Source: Phoronis australis
Lineage: Eukaryota > Phoronida > Phoronidae
NCBI GenBank assembly: GCA_002633005.1
Contig: NMRA01000324.1
Location: 11,661 to 68,346 of the forward strand
DNA: 56,686 bases
Direction of reading: 5' to 3'
Part shown: one piece after another, positions 36,501-44,400 of the stretch
Layout: every line of letters starts with the position of its first letter
Numbering within the stretch: the stretch's first letter is position 1
Notes under the pieces: model-generated
What the model saw: the letters and a program-made list of their open reading frames with translations, nothing else
Database searches by the model: none
Told to the model about the DNA's origin: nothing
Program-made: the position numbers and the translations under genes

Positions 36501-37258
36501 AGTGTGGCCAGAATTTGAACCTGGGTCTTCCAAACGCAAGTCGAGAGCTGAAACTGTGATCAACCTCCTCCTCTCATTTACAGGACAGTGGGTTCCCCGG
36601 CCTTATGTCTCTCATTAACTACTACATTGACAGTATTGAGTGCGATGTTGATACACGGTGTAGTATCCTACAGTACCTCTCCCTTATACAAAATCGAGCG
36701 TCAGGTAAGAACGAGCTTGTTTTTGCAGGTAGTAATTCTCACGCAGCTGTCGTATTAATAGGGACTTGAAATTTACTAAGTGGCGCTTGAGTGTTACAAC
36801 AGGGCCCCTCTTCCAGAAATGTAGCGAATATGTTTCTGCTGCTTAAGGAGTAAATTTATTCTGTATTTCTCAGGAATTCACATTCCGTTTGCAAGATTTT
36901 CCGTTGTCTCTCAAACCTGGAAGTCTGAATGTAGCAAGAGGTCGGAATAGTGATTTGCCTTAATCTGTACAATTACATATGTTATTCTATTGTTTTGTTT
37001 CCAGGTGAGCTGAAAACCACGGCTGGGTGGATGCGTGACTTTGTCACCTCGCACCCTTCTTACAAACAAGACTCGGTGGTGTCAGAGGAGATCAACTATG
37101 ACCTGATGCGACGGTGCGATGAGATATCTAATCAACAAGCAGCATGCCCTGACCTGTTGCCTGAGTACAGCACAAAGACACAGAATAACATTCCAAGTGC
37201 AGTTAAAAAACATCACGGACAGGGGGTGCTGCAGTCGAAGAGTTCAAGTGTCTTGTAG
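12367..37258 (+). CDS. GCLC: Glutamate-cysteine ligase catalytic subunit, complete 15-exon gene
   Basis: Exons: 12367-12516, 16549-16658, 19660-19782, 23943-24011, 25245-25358, 25760-25818, 28587-28804, 29757-29873, 30231-30369, 32365-32477, 32922-33014, 34597-34783, 35967-36112, 36584-36704 and 37005-37258. They total 2013 nt, or 670 aa plus TAG; human GCLC is 637 aa. The cytosolic enzyme joins glutamate and cysteine with ATP to make gamma-glutamylcysteine, the rate-limiting step of glutathione synthesis, and pairs with the modifier subunit GCLM. Residues visible include the metal-binding glutamates at 50 and 52 (WGDE/VEY), [99 protein letters not shown] and [13 protein letters not shown]. 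Extra length lies in the segment before [12 protein letters not shown] and in a polar C-terminal tail. The start was chosen because [15 protein letters not shown] matches the family N-terminus exactly in length. Confidence 0.97.
12637..12767 (+). repeat. Exact 65-bp duplication around a single N
   Basis: The 65 bases 12637-12701 recur without a mismatch at 12703-12767, separated only by N at 12702. The exactness and the N suggest an unmerged contig overlap rather than a true tandem repeat. Confidence 0.75.
12768..14575. other. GCLC intron 1, first part
   Basis: No exon seen. Contains G-runs at about 12929-12941 and 13406-13421 that could form G-quadruplexes; otherwise unremarkable. Confidence 0.5.
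14576..14990 (+). repeat. Dispersed repeat, copy 1 (partner at 53550)
   Basis: Shares with 53550-54010, in the same orientation, TTTAGCAAAAAA, ATTCAAGT...TTTTTGATRG, CAAAAGT, CAATTCC, TCTGAGATAYRATGTT and GAYATTTTTCTA. Diverged; class not recognised. Confidence 0.6.
14991..16548. other. GCLC intron 1, last part, nothing recognised
   Basis: AT-rich intron sequence; reading frames present are short and match no family I know. Confidence 0.5.
16549..16658 (+). CDS. GCLC: GCLC exon 2
   Basis: Acceptor TCATTTAG, donor GTAAGA, phase 2 out. Residues 51-87, beginning [15 protein letters not shown], equivalent to human VEYMLVSFDHENKK. Confidence 0.93.
16801..17034. repeat. 70-bp minisatellite, 3.3 copies
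   Basis: Unit begins GTCTCTGGCCCAGATCAAGG and ends GTGTGAATTGGTATGTATA; starts at 16801, 16871, 16941 and a partial at about 17009. Confidence 0.88.
17250..17706. mobile_element. Possible MITE with inverted termini
   Basis: Left AGCCACTTTTACATGAGAGA and right TGTCTCTCGTGTAAATGCAT..GGC are imperfect inverted copies about 455 bp apart; GTGACA-type motifs lie just inside both. No ORF of interest. Confidence 0.45.
18030..19566 (+). repeat. Nested dispersed repeat, copy A (150-bp subunits, ~450-bp super-units)
   Basis: Begins ATATTTATATGTGGGTGCAT with GTCATCTCTGTCTGG and ends GTGGGCACATTTCAATGCTC. Inside, the motif CCTAGTGGCNNTTTT recurs at about 18223, 18366, 18524, 18671, 18820, 18976, 19118, 19261 and 19392, spaced 131-158 bp. 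Every third unit is alike (GCGCCACCTAGTGGCCATTT), giving a super-unit of about 450 bp. Same orientation copy at 21055-22372. Origin unknown. Confidence 0.8.
19660..19782 (+). CDS. GCLC: GCLC exon 3, [13 protein letters not shown] active-site segment
   Basis: Acceptor TTGTTTCAG, donor GTAAGA. Residues 87-128 with [20 protein letters not shown] and FNTVEANM-like [10 protein letters not shown]. The conserved Glu of MIEGTP is residue 104 (Glu103 in human). Confidence 0.95.
19699..19913 (+). repeat. Tandem partial copies of GCLC exon 3 running into the intron
   Basis: Exonic AGTACATGATTGAAGGG recurs in the intron at about 19815 and 19864, each followed by a G-rich GTCTTGGGGTGGGAG that resembles the exonic continuation. 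Spacing is 117 then 49 bp, so the first unit spans the exon/intron border. Confidence 0.75.
19988..20236 (+). mobile_element. tRNA-derived SINE, copy 1
   Basis: Contains pol III A box TGGCCTAGTGG (19997-20007) and B box GGTTTGAGTCC (20046-20056), then a shared body CTAGCTCCTCAGCTC, TATTAATAAAG, CCAGGTGATCAGTGCAATGG and GCCTGCGCACGTCTGGTACA. Same orientation and about 85 percent similar by eye to 52181-52423. No clear target duplication left. Confidence 0.85.
20375..20400 (+). repeat. Further copy of the GCLC exon 3 motif
   Basis: GTACATGATTGAAGGGATGC appears again about 590 bp into the intron, after the SINE; it is too short and degraded to be a functional exon. Confidence 0.6.
20401..21054. 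other. Intron DNA, nothing recognised
   Basis: AT-rich GCLC intron 3 sequence between repeats. Confidence 0.5.
21055..22372 (+). repeat. Nested dispersed repeat, copy B
   Basis: Starts and ends like copy A (CATATTTATATGTGGACGCA; GTGGGCGCATTTCAACGCTC) and carries the same CCTAGTGGC subunits and GCAGGATCTTTACTAAATT segments. Short reading frames inside are repeat-derived. Confidence 0.8.
22373..23942. other. End of GCLC intron 3, nothing recognised
   Basis: No exon, RNA gene or repeat array that I can support in about 1.5 kb. Confidence 0.5.
23943..24011 (+). CDS. GCLC: GCLC exon 4
   Basis: Short 69-nt exon, acceptor CTATTCAG, donor GTGAGA, phase 2 both sides. Encodes [20 protein letters not shown], matching human RKEATSILEENQALCTITSF. 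Confidence 0.9.
24031..24330. repeat. 14-bp minisatellite in GCLC intron 4
   Basis: About 21 copies of TTTTGAYCATGCAC (14 bp); starts 20 bases after the exon 4 donor. Variants CACTTATGATC, CACTTTCGACC and ACTTGTGATC occur near its left end. Confidence 0.92.
24331..25244. other. Rest of GCLC intron 4, AT-rich
   Basis: Very AT-rich; reading frames of 65 aa are low-complexity and hydrophobic. Nothing recognised. Confidence 0.5.
25245..25358 (+). CDS. GCLC: GCLC exon 5
   Basis: Acceptor CTGTTTAG, donor GTGAGT, phase 2 both sides. Encodes [15 protein letters not shown] and [14 protein letters not shown], highly conserved in animal GCLC. Confidence 0.95.
25760..25818 (+). CDS. GCLC: GCLC exon 6
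   Basis: 59-nt exon, acceptor GTTTAATAG, donor GTAAGT. Encodes [19 protein letters not shown]; phase 1 out joins to restore Ile-Phe-Lys-Asp of the next exon. Confidence 0.94.
25885..26160. repeat. 48-50-bp minisatellite, about 5 copies
   Basis: Unit ATTTGTAGTGAGTCGGTCCT followed by TCACTTCTTTGCTGGAAAGT and GAATAC; begins about 70 bp after the GCLC exon 6 donor. Confidence 0.85.
26161..27125. other. GCLC intron 6, nothing recognised
   Basis: AT-rich; no exon or RNA gene seen. Confidence 0.5.
27130..27525. repeat. 15-bp minisatellite, about 26 copies
   Basis: Unit GGGCCAATGTCATGT with third-letter-like variants (CTTGT, TTCAT, GTGAT). Because 15 is a multiple of three, several frames stay open on both strands, giving artificial (MTLAH)n, (HDIGP)n and (GQCHV)n peptides. 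Intronic, no start context or homology, so not called as genes. Confidence 0.93.
28090..28315. repeat. 14-bp minisatellite, second block after a single N
   Basis: After N at 28090 the sequence repeats, with the same order of rare variants, the first 54 bases of the array at 24071-24124, then continues as TTTTGATCATGCAC units. Confidence 0.9.
28587..28804 (+). CDS. GCLC: GCLC exon 7
   Basis: Acceptor TTTACCAG, donor GTAAGT. Residues 209-281: [11 protein letters not shown], an acidic variable linker, [13 protein letters not shown], then CSCLQMTFQ. Human has NCCLQ here; the second of the two cysteines is kept. Confidence 0.95.
28805..29756. other. GCLC intron 7, nothing recognised
   Basis: Plain AT-rich intron. 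Confidence 0.5.
29757..29873 (+). CDS. GCLC: GCLC exon 8
   Basis: 39 codons, phase 0 both sides, acceptor ACTGTAG, donor GTAATG. Encodes [16 protein letters not shown] then [19 protein letters not shown], one of the most conserved parts of the enzyme. Confidence 0.96.
30231..30369 (+). CDS. GCLC: GCLC exon 9
   Basis: Acceptor TTTTGTAG, donor GTGAGT, phase 1 out. Encodes [17 protein letters not shown] and [16 protein letters not shown]. Confidence 0.95.
30370..32364. other. GCLC intron 9
   Basis: Holds the 31095-31257 element; otherwise no recognisable feature. The stretch 31960-32060 shows weak resemblance to 12130-12230 upstream of GCLC (TAATATCTYRCG). Confidence 0.5.
31095..31257. mobile_element. 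MITE-like element with CAGTGGCGGAT ends
   Basis: Left CAGTGGCGGATTTAGAGGGG and right TGGATCCGCCCCTG are inverted copies; a G-run/C-run follows inside each end. This end sequence is common to non-autonomous DNA elements in many animals. Flanking GATGT repeats may be part of a target duplication. Confidence 0.7.
32365..32477 (+). CDS. GCLC: GCLC exon 10
   Basis: Acceptor ATCATTTAG, donor GTACGT. Encodes [20 protein letters not shown] through EDLDHFE. Confidence 0.95.
32922..33014 (+). CDS. GCLC: GCLC exon 11
   Basis: 31 codons, phase 0, acceptor ATTTCTAG, donor GTAAAA. Encodes [20 protein letters not shown] and [11 protein letters not shown]. Confidence 0.96.
33015..34596. other. GCLC intron 11, nothing recognised
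   Basis: Contains a diverged direct pair at about 34018-34095 and 34096-34170 (TGAATGCAGGTGTATTGTTT) and no gene. Confidence 0.55.
34597..34783 (+). CDS. GCLC: GCLC exon 12
   Basis: Acceptor TAATTTCAG. Encodes [20 protein letters not shown] through [16 protein letters not shown]. The donor is GTAGGT at 34784; the stronger-looking GTGAAC four bases later would give the wrong phase for the next exon. Confidence 0.9.
35388..35771 (-). mobile_element. Foldback element with Penelope-like retroelement endonuclease tail
   Basis: Two arms of about 176 bp (35388-35563 and 35596-35771) are near-perfect inverted copies around a 32-bp loop. On the minus strand a frame reads across loop and left arm (about 35600-35450) as [20 protein letters not shown] then [12 protein letters not shown]. 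This resembles the tail after the GIY-YIG nuclease of Penelope-like elements, where a W-F-x-R-G-V-K-E-A block precedes PSLN and a G-R-hydrophobic-x-L-S strand. No reverse transcriptase is present, so it is a dead, inverted fragment within GCLC intron 12. Assignment is by motif memory only. Confidence 0.6.
35967..36112 (+). CDS. GCLC: GCLC exon 13
   Basis: Acceptor ATTTGCAG, donor GTAAGG. Encodes a divergent Ser/Cys/Asp-rich stretch and then the conserved [13 protein letters not shown]. The divergent part is longer than in human. Confidence 0.88.
36584..36704 (+). CDS. GCLC: GCLC exon 14
   Basis: Acceptor CATTTACAG, donor GTAAGA. Encodes [20 protein letters not shown] and [17 protein letters not shown], matching human [20 protein letters not shown]. 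Confidence 0.94.
37005..37258 (+). CDS. GCLC: GCLC terminal exon 15
   Basis: Acceptor TGTTTCCAG. Encodes [40 protein letters not shown] and a polar tail rich in Lys, Gln and Ser that ends SSSVL, then TAG. The tail is lineage specific. Confidence 0.95.
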
Positions 37259-38142
37259 AGCAAGACATGCGTAACAATGATGTACATATGCTCGAGGAGT
37301 CTAGTCGGAATAATAATGCAACTTAGTCTAGTTGATAGACAGTCTGATGGAACCAGCATACCTACTTGATACAGTCAAAATTCTTGAATATGTCACAATA
37401 TAGAACTTTCAAAATTTTGATCAATGCATCTCACTAATTACGGTACCTATAAGTAAATCCACTAACAGCTTGGAAGTAACTGTCATGCTTGTTCATTGCT
37501 GACTCTGCATGTCTTGAGCAGATAGTAGCCCATTTGAATCGAGGACAGCTGTGTGTTAGTTGTAGGCGACAAGTCGCTAACATGGCATCATGGCCATTTT
37601 ACATTTTGTTTGAATGGATCAATGCTATAAAATATTACTTGAGATGCCAAATTTCATATAGAATTTCATGTTTTGACGTATTTTCATCAGGGGAGTGGTT
37701 ACATTTCATAAACACAATAGAAATTATTGTACATAATCAACATAGCTGCCTAATGTGGACTATTGGAGACGTTAACACAGGGTCAATCAAACATGACTTA
37801 TGGCAAGTGATACTTAATTGTTATACGTCCTCTTGGCTTGTGTTATCTGGTGTTAAGTTTTGCTATAAAATTCAATATCTCTGCATAACTGAACATGAAT
37901 GTTATTTAACTCATTAACATGTAAAACTTGTATTTTGAACTATGGATTGCAAGCTTTGGATACTGTCTCTTGATGTGATAACTGTTTCCATTCACTGGTC
38001 AAAACTTGTAAGTAGGGCGTAAGATTTACAGTCAATTTAGGACACAACGTGGCAGACGCCTGAAATTTTTTTTTTAATTTTGTTCCATGAAAGATGTGTT
38101 GCGCTATATTTTTATTGGTTTTCTGTCTTCAAGTTCTGTAAA

Positions 38143-38285
38143 CCATAGCTATCACCAGGGCATTATGTGTTCAAGTTGTGTACAATGGCTATCACCAGGA
38201 CAATATGTGTTCAAGTTGTGTACAATAGCTATCACTGGGGGCAATATGTGTTCAAGTTGTGTACCATAGCTATCACCAGGGCCAT
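38143..38285. repeat. 40-bp tandem repeat, 3.5 copies
   Basis: Unit AGCTATCACCAGGNCAATAT followed by GTGTTCAAGTTGTGTACAAT. Confidence 0.88.
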
Positions 38286-38459
38286 ACTTTGTAGAAATTA
38301 TTTGTGTCCGAAATTGGTGAGAGTACCGCCTGCATTATACAAACTTTAAGGTTTAACTAACAGTACATCAACAGTACATCAATCACTAGTCAGCTTCAAT
38401 GTAAATGAGACTATGTTTGTTTGAGTGGCCAGTGTTTTAGCATCAGAGTGTACGTTTGA

Positions 38460-38465
38460 AATAAA
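38460..38465 (+). terminator. Candidate GCLC polyadenylation signal
   Basis: AATAAA 1.2 kb after the GCLC stop codon. Other AATAAA hexamers occur, for example near 38660, so the one used is not certain. Confidence 0.3.
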
Positions 38466-38799
38466 TTCCTAACTGTACATTCCTTAATTAGTTTAGCTTT
38501 GAAAAGTCGAGTCTTGATAAATACTGAGAATCCGAGTTTTAATATTTACTTTAAATTTATTTAAAAATAGCCGTATGGAGATTTGCATTTTAAACTGAAT
38601 ACAATTTTTGTTGAACTGTAATTCAAGTTTCTTAGAATTAATCTTTATTAATTGAAATTTGTAAATAAATGTTTTATCACTCGTCAAGGATGTGTTGAAC
38701 AAATTTTGTGGTCTGTCTTTCAAAACTTGTTGGTGAACTGGAGGACAGGCAACTCATGTCACTGTGTAGTAGAGGAGTGTTAAAAAAATGCAATAATGT

Positions 38800-39260
38800 T
38801 AAGAAGATATAGCCATGGAGGCAAAACTGGCCACTAAGGATACCACTAGTCTGACCCGTCTGAAAATCATCAGCCTTGGTTTTCTGAGCAGAAACACGTC
38901 TACCAAATTTTATAATGATCCTTCAAGCTGTTTGGCAAATAAATTAAGGTAGATGGTCACTAGGTGGCGAAGGATGGGTCCAAAAATGGGAAGTTGTTGT
39001 CTTCTTGATAGAAACGTACTATTAAGCAATTCTAACAAAAATCCACCAAGGAACTCCAAGAATATTGAAGCAACTTTAAAATACCAAAATTGTCACTAGG
39101 GGCCAAAACGGTCATCACAGTTGTTCGCAAGTCATTGACATCCATGGACGTCTCCATAAGAACACATCTGCCAACTTTCATGAAGAACCTCCTAGAGGCT
39201 GTTTTAATATAGCAGCGGACGTTGGATGTCTGGATGGAGATGACGGCATGCAACCATATG
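38800..39260 (-). repeat. Nested dispersed repeat, minus-strand fragment
   Basis: Reverse complement of GGATGGAGATGACGGCATG with the preceding GCAGCGGACGTTGGATGTC matches the start of copies A and B; CACTAGGTGGCGAAGG and GTCACTAGGGGCCAAAA are its CCTAGTGGC subunits. Confidence 0.65.
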
Positions 39261-40499
39261 GTGTTGCATAAAAATTAATTCAACATTATGTAGTAGTGAC
39301 TTGGCAAAAGGCCAATGGATACAGAAGTTGGATTACCAACAAAAAATCCACAATTATGGTATTGTGTGATCCATGTCAAACAAAATAAAAATAAGCTATT
39401 TGATTTATTGATATTTTCAACAAATTGTAACAAAAATTAGTAAACAAAGTAAAATTTGCATAAACAAAACCGGCACAACTCTTAAAAAATAATCGCCAAA
39501 AAGCCTAAGATGTTACATTAGCAGATTAAGCACTTAAAATTTGCAAAAAAATCACCATAACAATTAAAAAAATCGTAAAAAATATCACCAAATTATAAAT
39601 TATGGAATGATCCAAGCGTTTGCCCAATAATACAGAGCGTATATGATGTATAACAAATTCAATGTTAAAGACGTGTGAAGCACAAATATCAAAATAACAA
39701 ATTAAGCCGCTCATAATCAAAAAAAGTGAACTGGCGCCGTATTATACCCCAGACTTAAGTTCCTCAAGATGGCGCTGCGCATGGCTTAACAACCATAAGA
39801 GTACAAGAGATCCCTTATCTAATATTTTCAACACCAATTAATTAATGCAGCATTAACTCACTGTAATTATTCACTATCATTTTACAGTTTATGAGAAAGT
39901 TTACATTACATCCAGTGCTATTAGTAATACTTAAGTTTCTATTCCCATGACATCAAACCTGATAATTTAATCATGCATACCTTGATGTGATGTAGAAAGT
40001 ACACCCTAACATCAGATAAGATTCATAGTTTAAACTTCATATTCAAATTTCCATGGTTACGTAAACAAGTGCAGACACTCACCGAGAGTAGACATGATCC
40101 CTTACTGTAAAATTCAGTTGCAAAATGCACAATTTTGTAGAGCTCCAACCCCAAAATTGAACCTTTTTGTGGTCAACGTAATTGGAAACCTGAACAACAA
40201 AAAGTCACCCCCCCCAAGCAGCACATTCCCTATATAAGAGCTCCCCCCCTCAGAAGACATTCATCCTTCCATTATTTGTATGCTCATAACCCACAACCAA
40301 AAATGATTATTTAACAAGTAACTCAGAGATATATGCTTCAGGTACTATAGTCCATCAAGTAGAATGTCACCAGCTTGGTCATATATCGCAGTTATAATCT
40401 TTTGTTAATTCTCACTGTCATGAGTGCCTTTTAGCAATTTAGAAGGCCATTGCCAAACAATCGCAGAGTTCGATACTTTCTCGTTCTTGACCCTTTCCT

Positions 40500-41055
40500 T
40501 AATTTTATGGGAGCCAAATACAGTTTAACAGCATGGGCAGATGACAGGAAGTCAGTTATAGCAAATACCTAGGGGGAAAGTGAAACTGTCAACTTCTTTA
40601 ACGCATTTCGAAAAAAATTTTGGTCCATCATTTACCTGTCGAATTGCGATTGATGCAACAGCCTCTGAACTGTCCATCATCTATGTTTCACTAACTCAAA
40701 TTCAAAATGATTATCGAGTTAGAAATGTCAGACAAGAGATGAGGTCTGTACAGAGACCTGCAAGCAATGAATTTCAGCCAAAACCCTCCATTGATTGTTG
40801 AGTGTTTCCACCTCAAATTTTGATTATTCTTCCTGACAAATACCTGCCTCAATGTATGATGTCATAATTTCAGAATATCATAACACAATTTACAAGCCTC
40901 TTACCCAGAAATTTGTATTGCCCTTGACCAACAAATAACAATTTTAGAGCACTTTAGTGATTGCACCCTATGTTATACGTATCCTCAAAATTATTTGATA
41001 CTTGGAAATGCAGCGCTAAAAGACTTTACAGAGGAAGAGTTTAAGTATCCTAAGT
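40500..41055 (+). repeat. Dispersed repeat, copy 1 (partner at 48640)
   Basis: Shares, in the same orientation with 48640-49125, ACAGTTTAACA, AGATGAC/AGACAACAGGAAG, AAATGTCAGAC, TAGAATATCAT-type blocks and TGCACCCWATGTTATACRTA then GGAAATG. Diverged; class unknown. A 73-aa frame inside is not a gene. Confidence 0.6.
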
Positions 41056-41156
41056 TTGAGGTAGAAACTACAACACTAACATAAGCAATTTCTTGCACAA
41101 CAAGATTCATTAATCCAACATGGCGGATACTGCAGTTGTCACATGACATCCACCCT

Positions 41157-41447
41157 CTAATGGCTAACTTCAGTTGTCAAGCTGCTGTCAAGCGACCCAT
41201 CACTGCTTTCGCAATCGGGCTGTATTGGTTTGCCAGCAGCCCTCCAGAGGGCAACCCTGCCATCATTACTGCCAGATCCTGTGATCACATATTTGTCCTC
41301 TGCAAGACACATGCAACGGACAGTGTCACTGTGAGCTAGTAGAACATTCTCTTCTTGTTGATGTGTCTTGGTGTCAAATATGTAGATACAACCATTACGT
41401 TCATCAGGTGTGGCACTAGAATATGTAGCCTTGCTGCCAACCCAAAT
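41157..41447 (-). CDS. DENND3: DENND3 terminal exon m, last WD40 blade and stop
   Basis: Acceptor GATTTCAG, 96 codons then TAG at 41159-41157. Encodes IWVGSKATYS, IYIFDTKTHQ, LLAHSDTVRCMCLAEDKYVI, TGSGSNDGRVALWR and a Ser/Asp-rich tail. Human equivalent is QVWVGSRG through SGSGREEGKVAIWK. Confidence 0.95.
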   Translation of the reverse strand: MWVGSKATYSSATPDERNGCIYIFDTKTHQQEENVLLAHSDTVRCMCLAEDKYVITGSGSNDGRVALWRAAGKPIQPDCESSDGSLDSSLTTEVSH

Positions 41448-44400
41448 CTGAAATCACATTTTGCAAAGGTTTCAACAGCAGAGATGCAATATAAACACAT
41501 GTAATGAAGCCTTCAACAGCAGAGATGCAATATGAACACAAGTAATGAAGCCTTCAACAGCAGAGATGTAAAATGAACACAATGAGGCCGATTTAACTAA
41601 ATGCAGAAAGAAAAACTCAAAAATTTCACTTTTAAATAACAATTGTGGTTCTGAGAGTGGTAATGTAAAGGTCCTCAGAATAAACCACAAGATTTGTGGG
41701 ATAGATAAATCTTTGTAGTATTTGAATTATGTGAACTACAAGCAATCACTATTGTGACTACTCAATGATCAGTGAGAGACCCTTAGTGAAGGATAAAATC
41801 TTTCAAACATGGTCCACGATGGCAACTAATTCACACACTGTTCCTATAAAATTTCTACTTGGAAAATTAAAACAAAGATTTCTAAAATTATTTTGCACAA
41901 ATTTTAAAAGCAGCTGACCGAGAGTGTTTAGGAAAGAGCAGTTAGAATTCTATTTATTGAATGGCAAGCAAAATCTGAAGCACTGGGCCAAACAATTGAA
42001 CTAGAAATGGAAATCAAGGAAATAGTCTCAGTTGGACTTGGAAAAGTTGATGGACTTTATGTAATACAATATAGTTTTATAATGCTGGTCAAGAAATTGA
42101 TCTGATATACTGCTATAATTACTGATTCTTCTGCCGTCTGGCTGAATCATGGTCCGATAACTTCTAAATATTTTAGTATTGACTAACTTAGAGTGGAATA
42201 TCACTTTTCATTCATGCCAGCCAGACGTCAGATGTCGCAGTCTGACCAATCAGGTGCAAGCAGACGATGTCAGCACAACAGGTAAGAAAAAGCTAATATA
42301 ATAAGAGATGAAAAAATAATAAAACAACCACACTGATCCCTTGGGCATATCCGATCAAATGGACAGCAGGTGAGCAATATTGCCCTCAGCGTTTGGGGTC
42401 AAGCACTATTACTCTCTCTCAGTTCATGTGACCTGACGTCATTGTGATCACTCCATAATTGTATCATATAGTATAAATAAGATCTGCTACAATATAGACA
42501 GTGAAATCTCATAAATTTAAAATACTAATGACACTCACGTGAAATTCAATTTTAATTTTTTTTTCAATTGAAACCAGCAGCAAATTAGTGCTAAAACAAT
42601 CCTTGATGCAACAGGATAAGCATTTTGGATTTAGAGAGAGTAACGATAAGTCGCATAGTGAATTAGAATTTTGTGGAGGGTTGTAAATCATGAGTACCAT
42701 TCACACAGTAGGCCTTTTGAAATTGACTTGCTAATTGACATGATTTAACACTACCTTATCGTGGACTTGCTTCAGGCTTGCGATGCCTCTGCAATTTTCT
42801 GAAGAAACATAAAGGATTCCCAGCCTAGTGAACTGGGGGTCCCAGACCACTATACGAGGCTGACTCTTACACCCAGCCCATACCTGCCAACAAAACACTT
42901 GAATAAACACATCTTGCAGTGAAAATAAATTGACATTTTTAACACCTTTATACACAACCAGAAAAATGGAAAATTGATTCTGAAAATACAAGAATGATGG
43001 TCATTTGATTTCATGTGAGGCAGTGTGAGTTGACTGAACTCACAACTTCATGTGTGGCAGTGTAGCGGTTGACTGAACTCACAACGTCATGTGTGGTAGT
43101 GAAGCGGTTGACTGAACTCACAACGTCATGTGTGGCAGTGTAGTGGTTGACTGAACTCACAACGTCATGTGTGGCAGTGTAGCGGTTGACTGAACTCACA
43201 ACTTCATGTGTGGCAGTGTAACTGCTGACTGAACTCACAACTGACATTAAGTTCTGGTGTACTACCAGGACAAAAGTATATTGTGAGCTATGCTTGACTG
43301 GAGAAATATAGTCAGAATGTCATTATATTCTAAACTGATCTTTTTCTATGAAAATAGAGAGAACTGTTTGACAGATGTTTTGGGTGATTACCTTGAAGTG
43401 TTATATCTAGATGATAAGAATGATGAGTTTGTTAAAAAGGTGGCTAGATACAAGTTTTCTTTGGCTTGTTAGATAACAAGGCAAAACCTCTATTTCATGT
43501 ATATTGATTTTGTATCTCATCAGTGGGTCGGTGGATGAATGATGCATGAATAAAAATAATCTTCTTTCAATAAGTTCAAATAAAATAACAACATAATTTA
43601 GAGCAATATTGCAGAACTGCATCTGAACCTAAGAGTATGCACCTATTTAAGATTACGCTTAGTAGCACTTGTGAATTAAGCGTCACCTCTCTGTTACTTG
43701 TGACTATAAATATGTGAATTAACTGTCACCTCTCTGTTACTTGTGACTACATGACTGTGAAGTGTCACCTCACTGTTACTTGTGACTATTATGTGAACTA
43801 ACTCCTACCTCTCTTTTACTTGTGACAATAAATGATTCCAATAACTGCAGTCTGTTATTTTCATCTCTGTACTTCAAAGTCGTAATCAGCCCACCATCTC
43901 GTCTCAATATTCGTATCTCAGTTTTCATACCTGCACATTAGAAAACACAAAAAAATTAAAAGCATTTGAGGCCAAGTTACTTAGTAACCGCGTATAACAT
44001 TCCATATAAAACATTTTGACATGTTTAAACCACAAATTAAAAACTTTTCTAAGTTGTTTTTTGCTTCGAGTTGTAGACAGATTTTATGATTTTCAGCCAA
44101 CAGTTTACTGATTTTTAGCTGAAAGTCAAATGACAAAACATCATAGACTTTTTGAGAAATAGGCCAATGGTCTTAAAATCAGGTCAATCTTTTTGAAATA
44201 CTCTGTGTTTACACAAACAAGTCAACTTGAAACATTGTGTAGTTACACCCCTAACTTACAGGAAGTCAACTTCAAACACCTTGTATCAACATTTACACAG
44301 GAGAAGTCAAGTTGAAGCATGCAGTATTTACATTTTGCAAGATTAATTAAGTCAACTTACAACAATACAGTGTATCATCAACACAGCGGATGGAAGTGAG

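Larger units (their letters stand above)
37259..41156. other. GCLC-DENND3 convergent intergenic region
   Basis: Contains the 3' UTRs of both genes. AATAAA at 38460-38465 is a candidate GCLC poly(A) signal. Also holds a 40-bp tandem repeat (38143-38285), a nested-repeat fragment (38800-39260), an A-rich stretch at about 39360-39720 and a dispersed repeat at 40500-41055. No extra gene recognised; frames of up to 142 aa here are not conserved-looking. Confidence 0.55.

Noticed and set aside
37489-37917. 142-aa plus-strand frame downstream of GCLC
   Set aside because: Lies in the probable GCLC 3' UTR, has no recognisable domain and codon usage looks like translated AT-rich DNA.
43011-43247. 78-aa minus-strand frame with repeated VVSSVNRYTATHD
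   Set aside because: Translation of a 39-bp intronic minisatellite between two DENND3 exons; same strand as the gene but not joined by splice sites.
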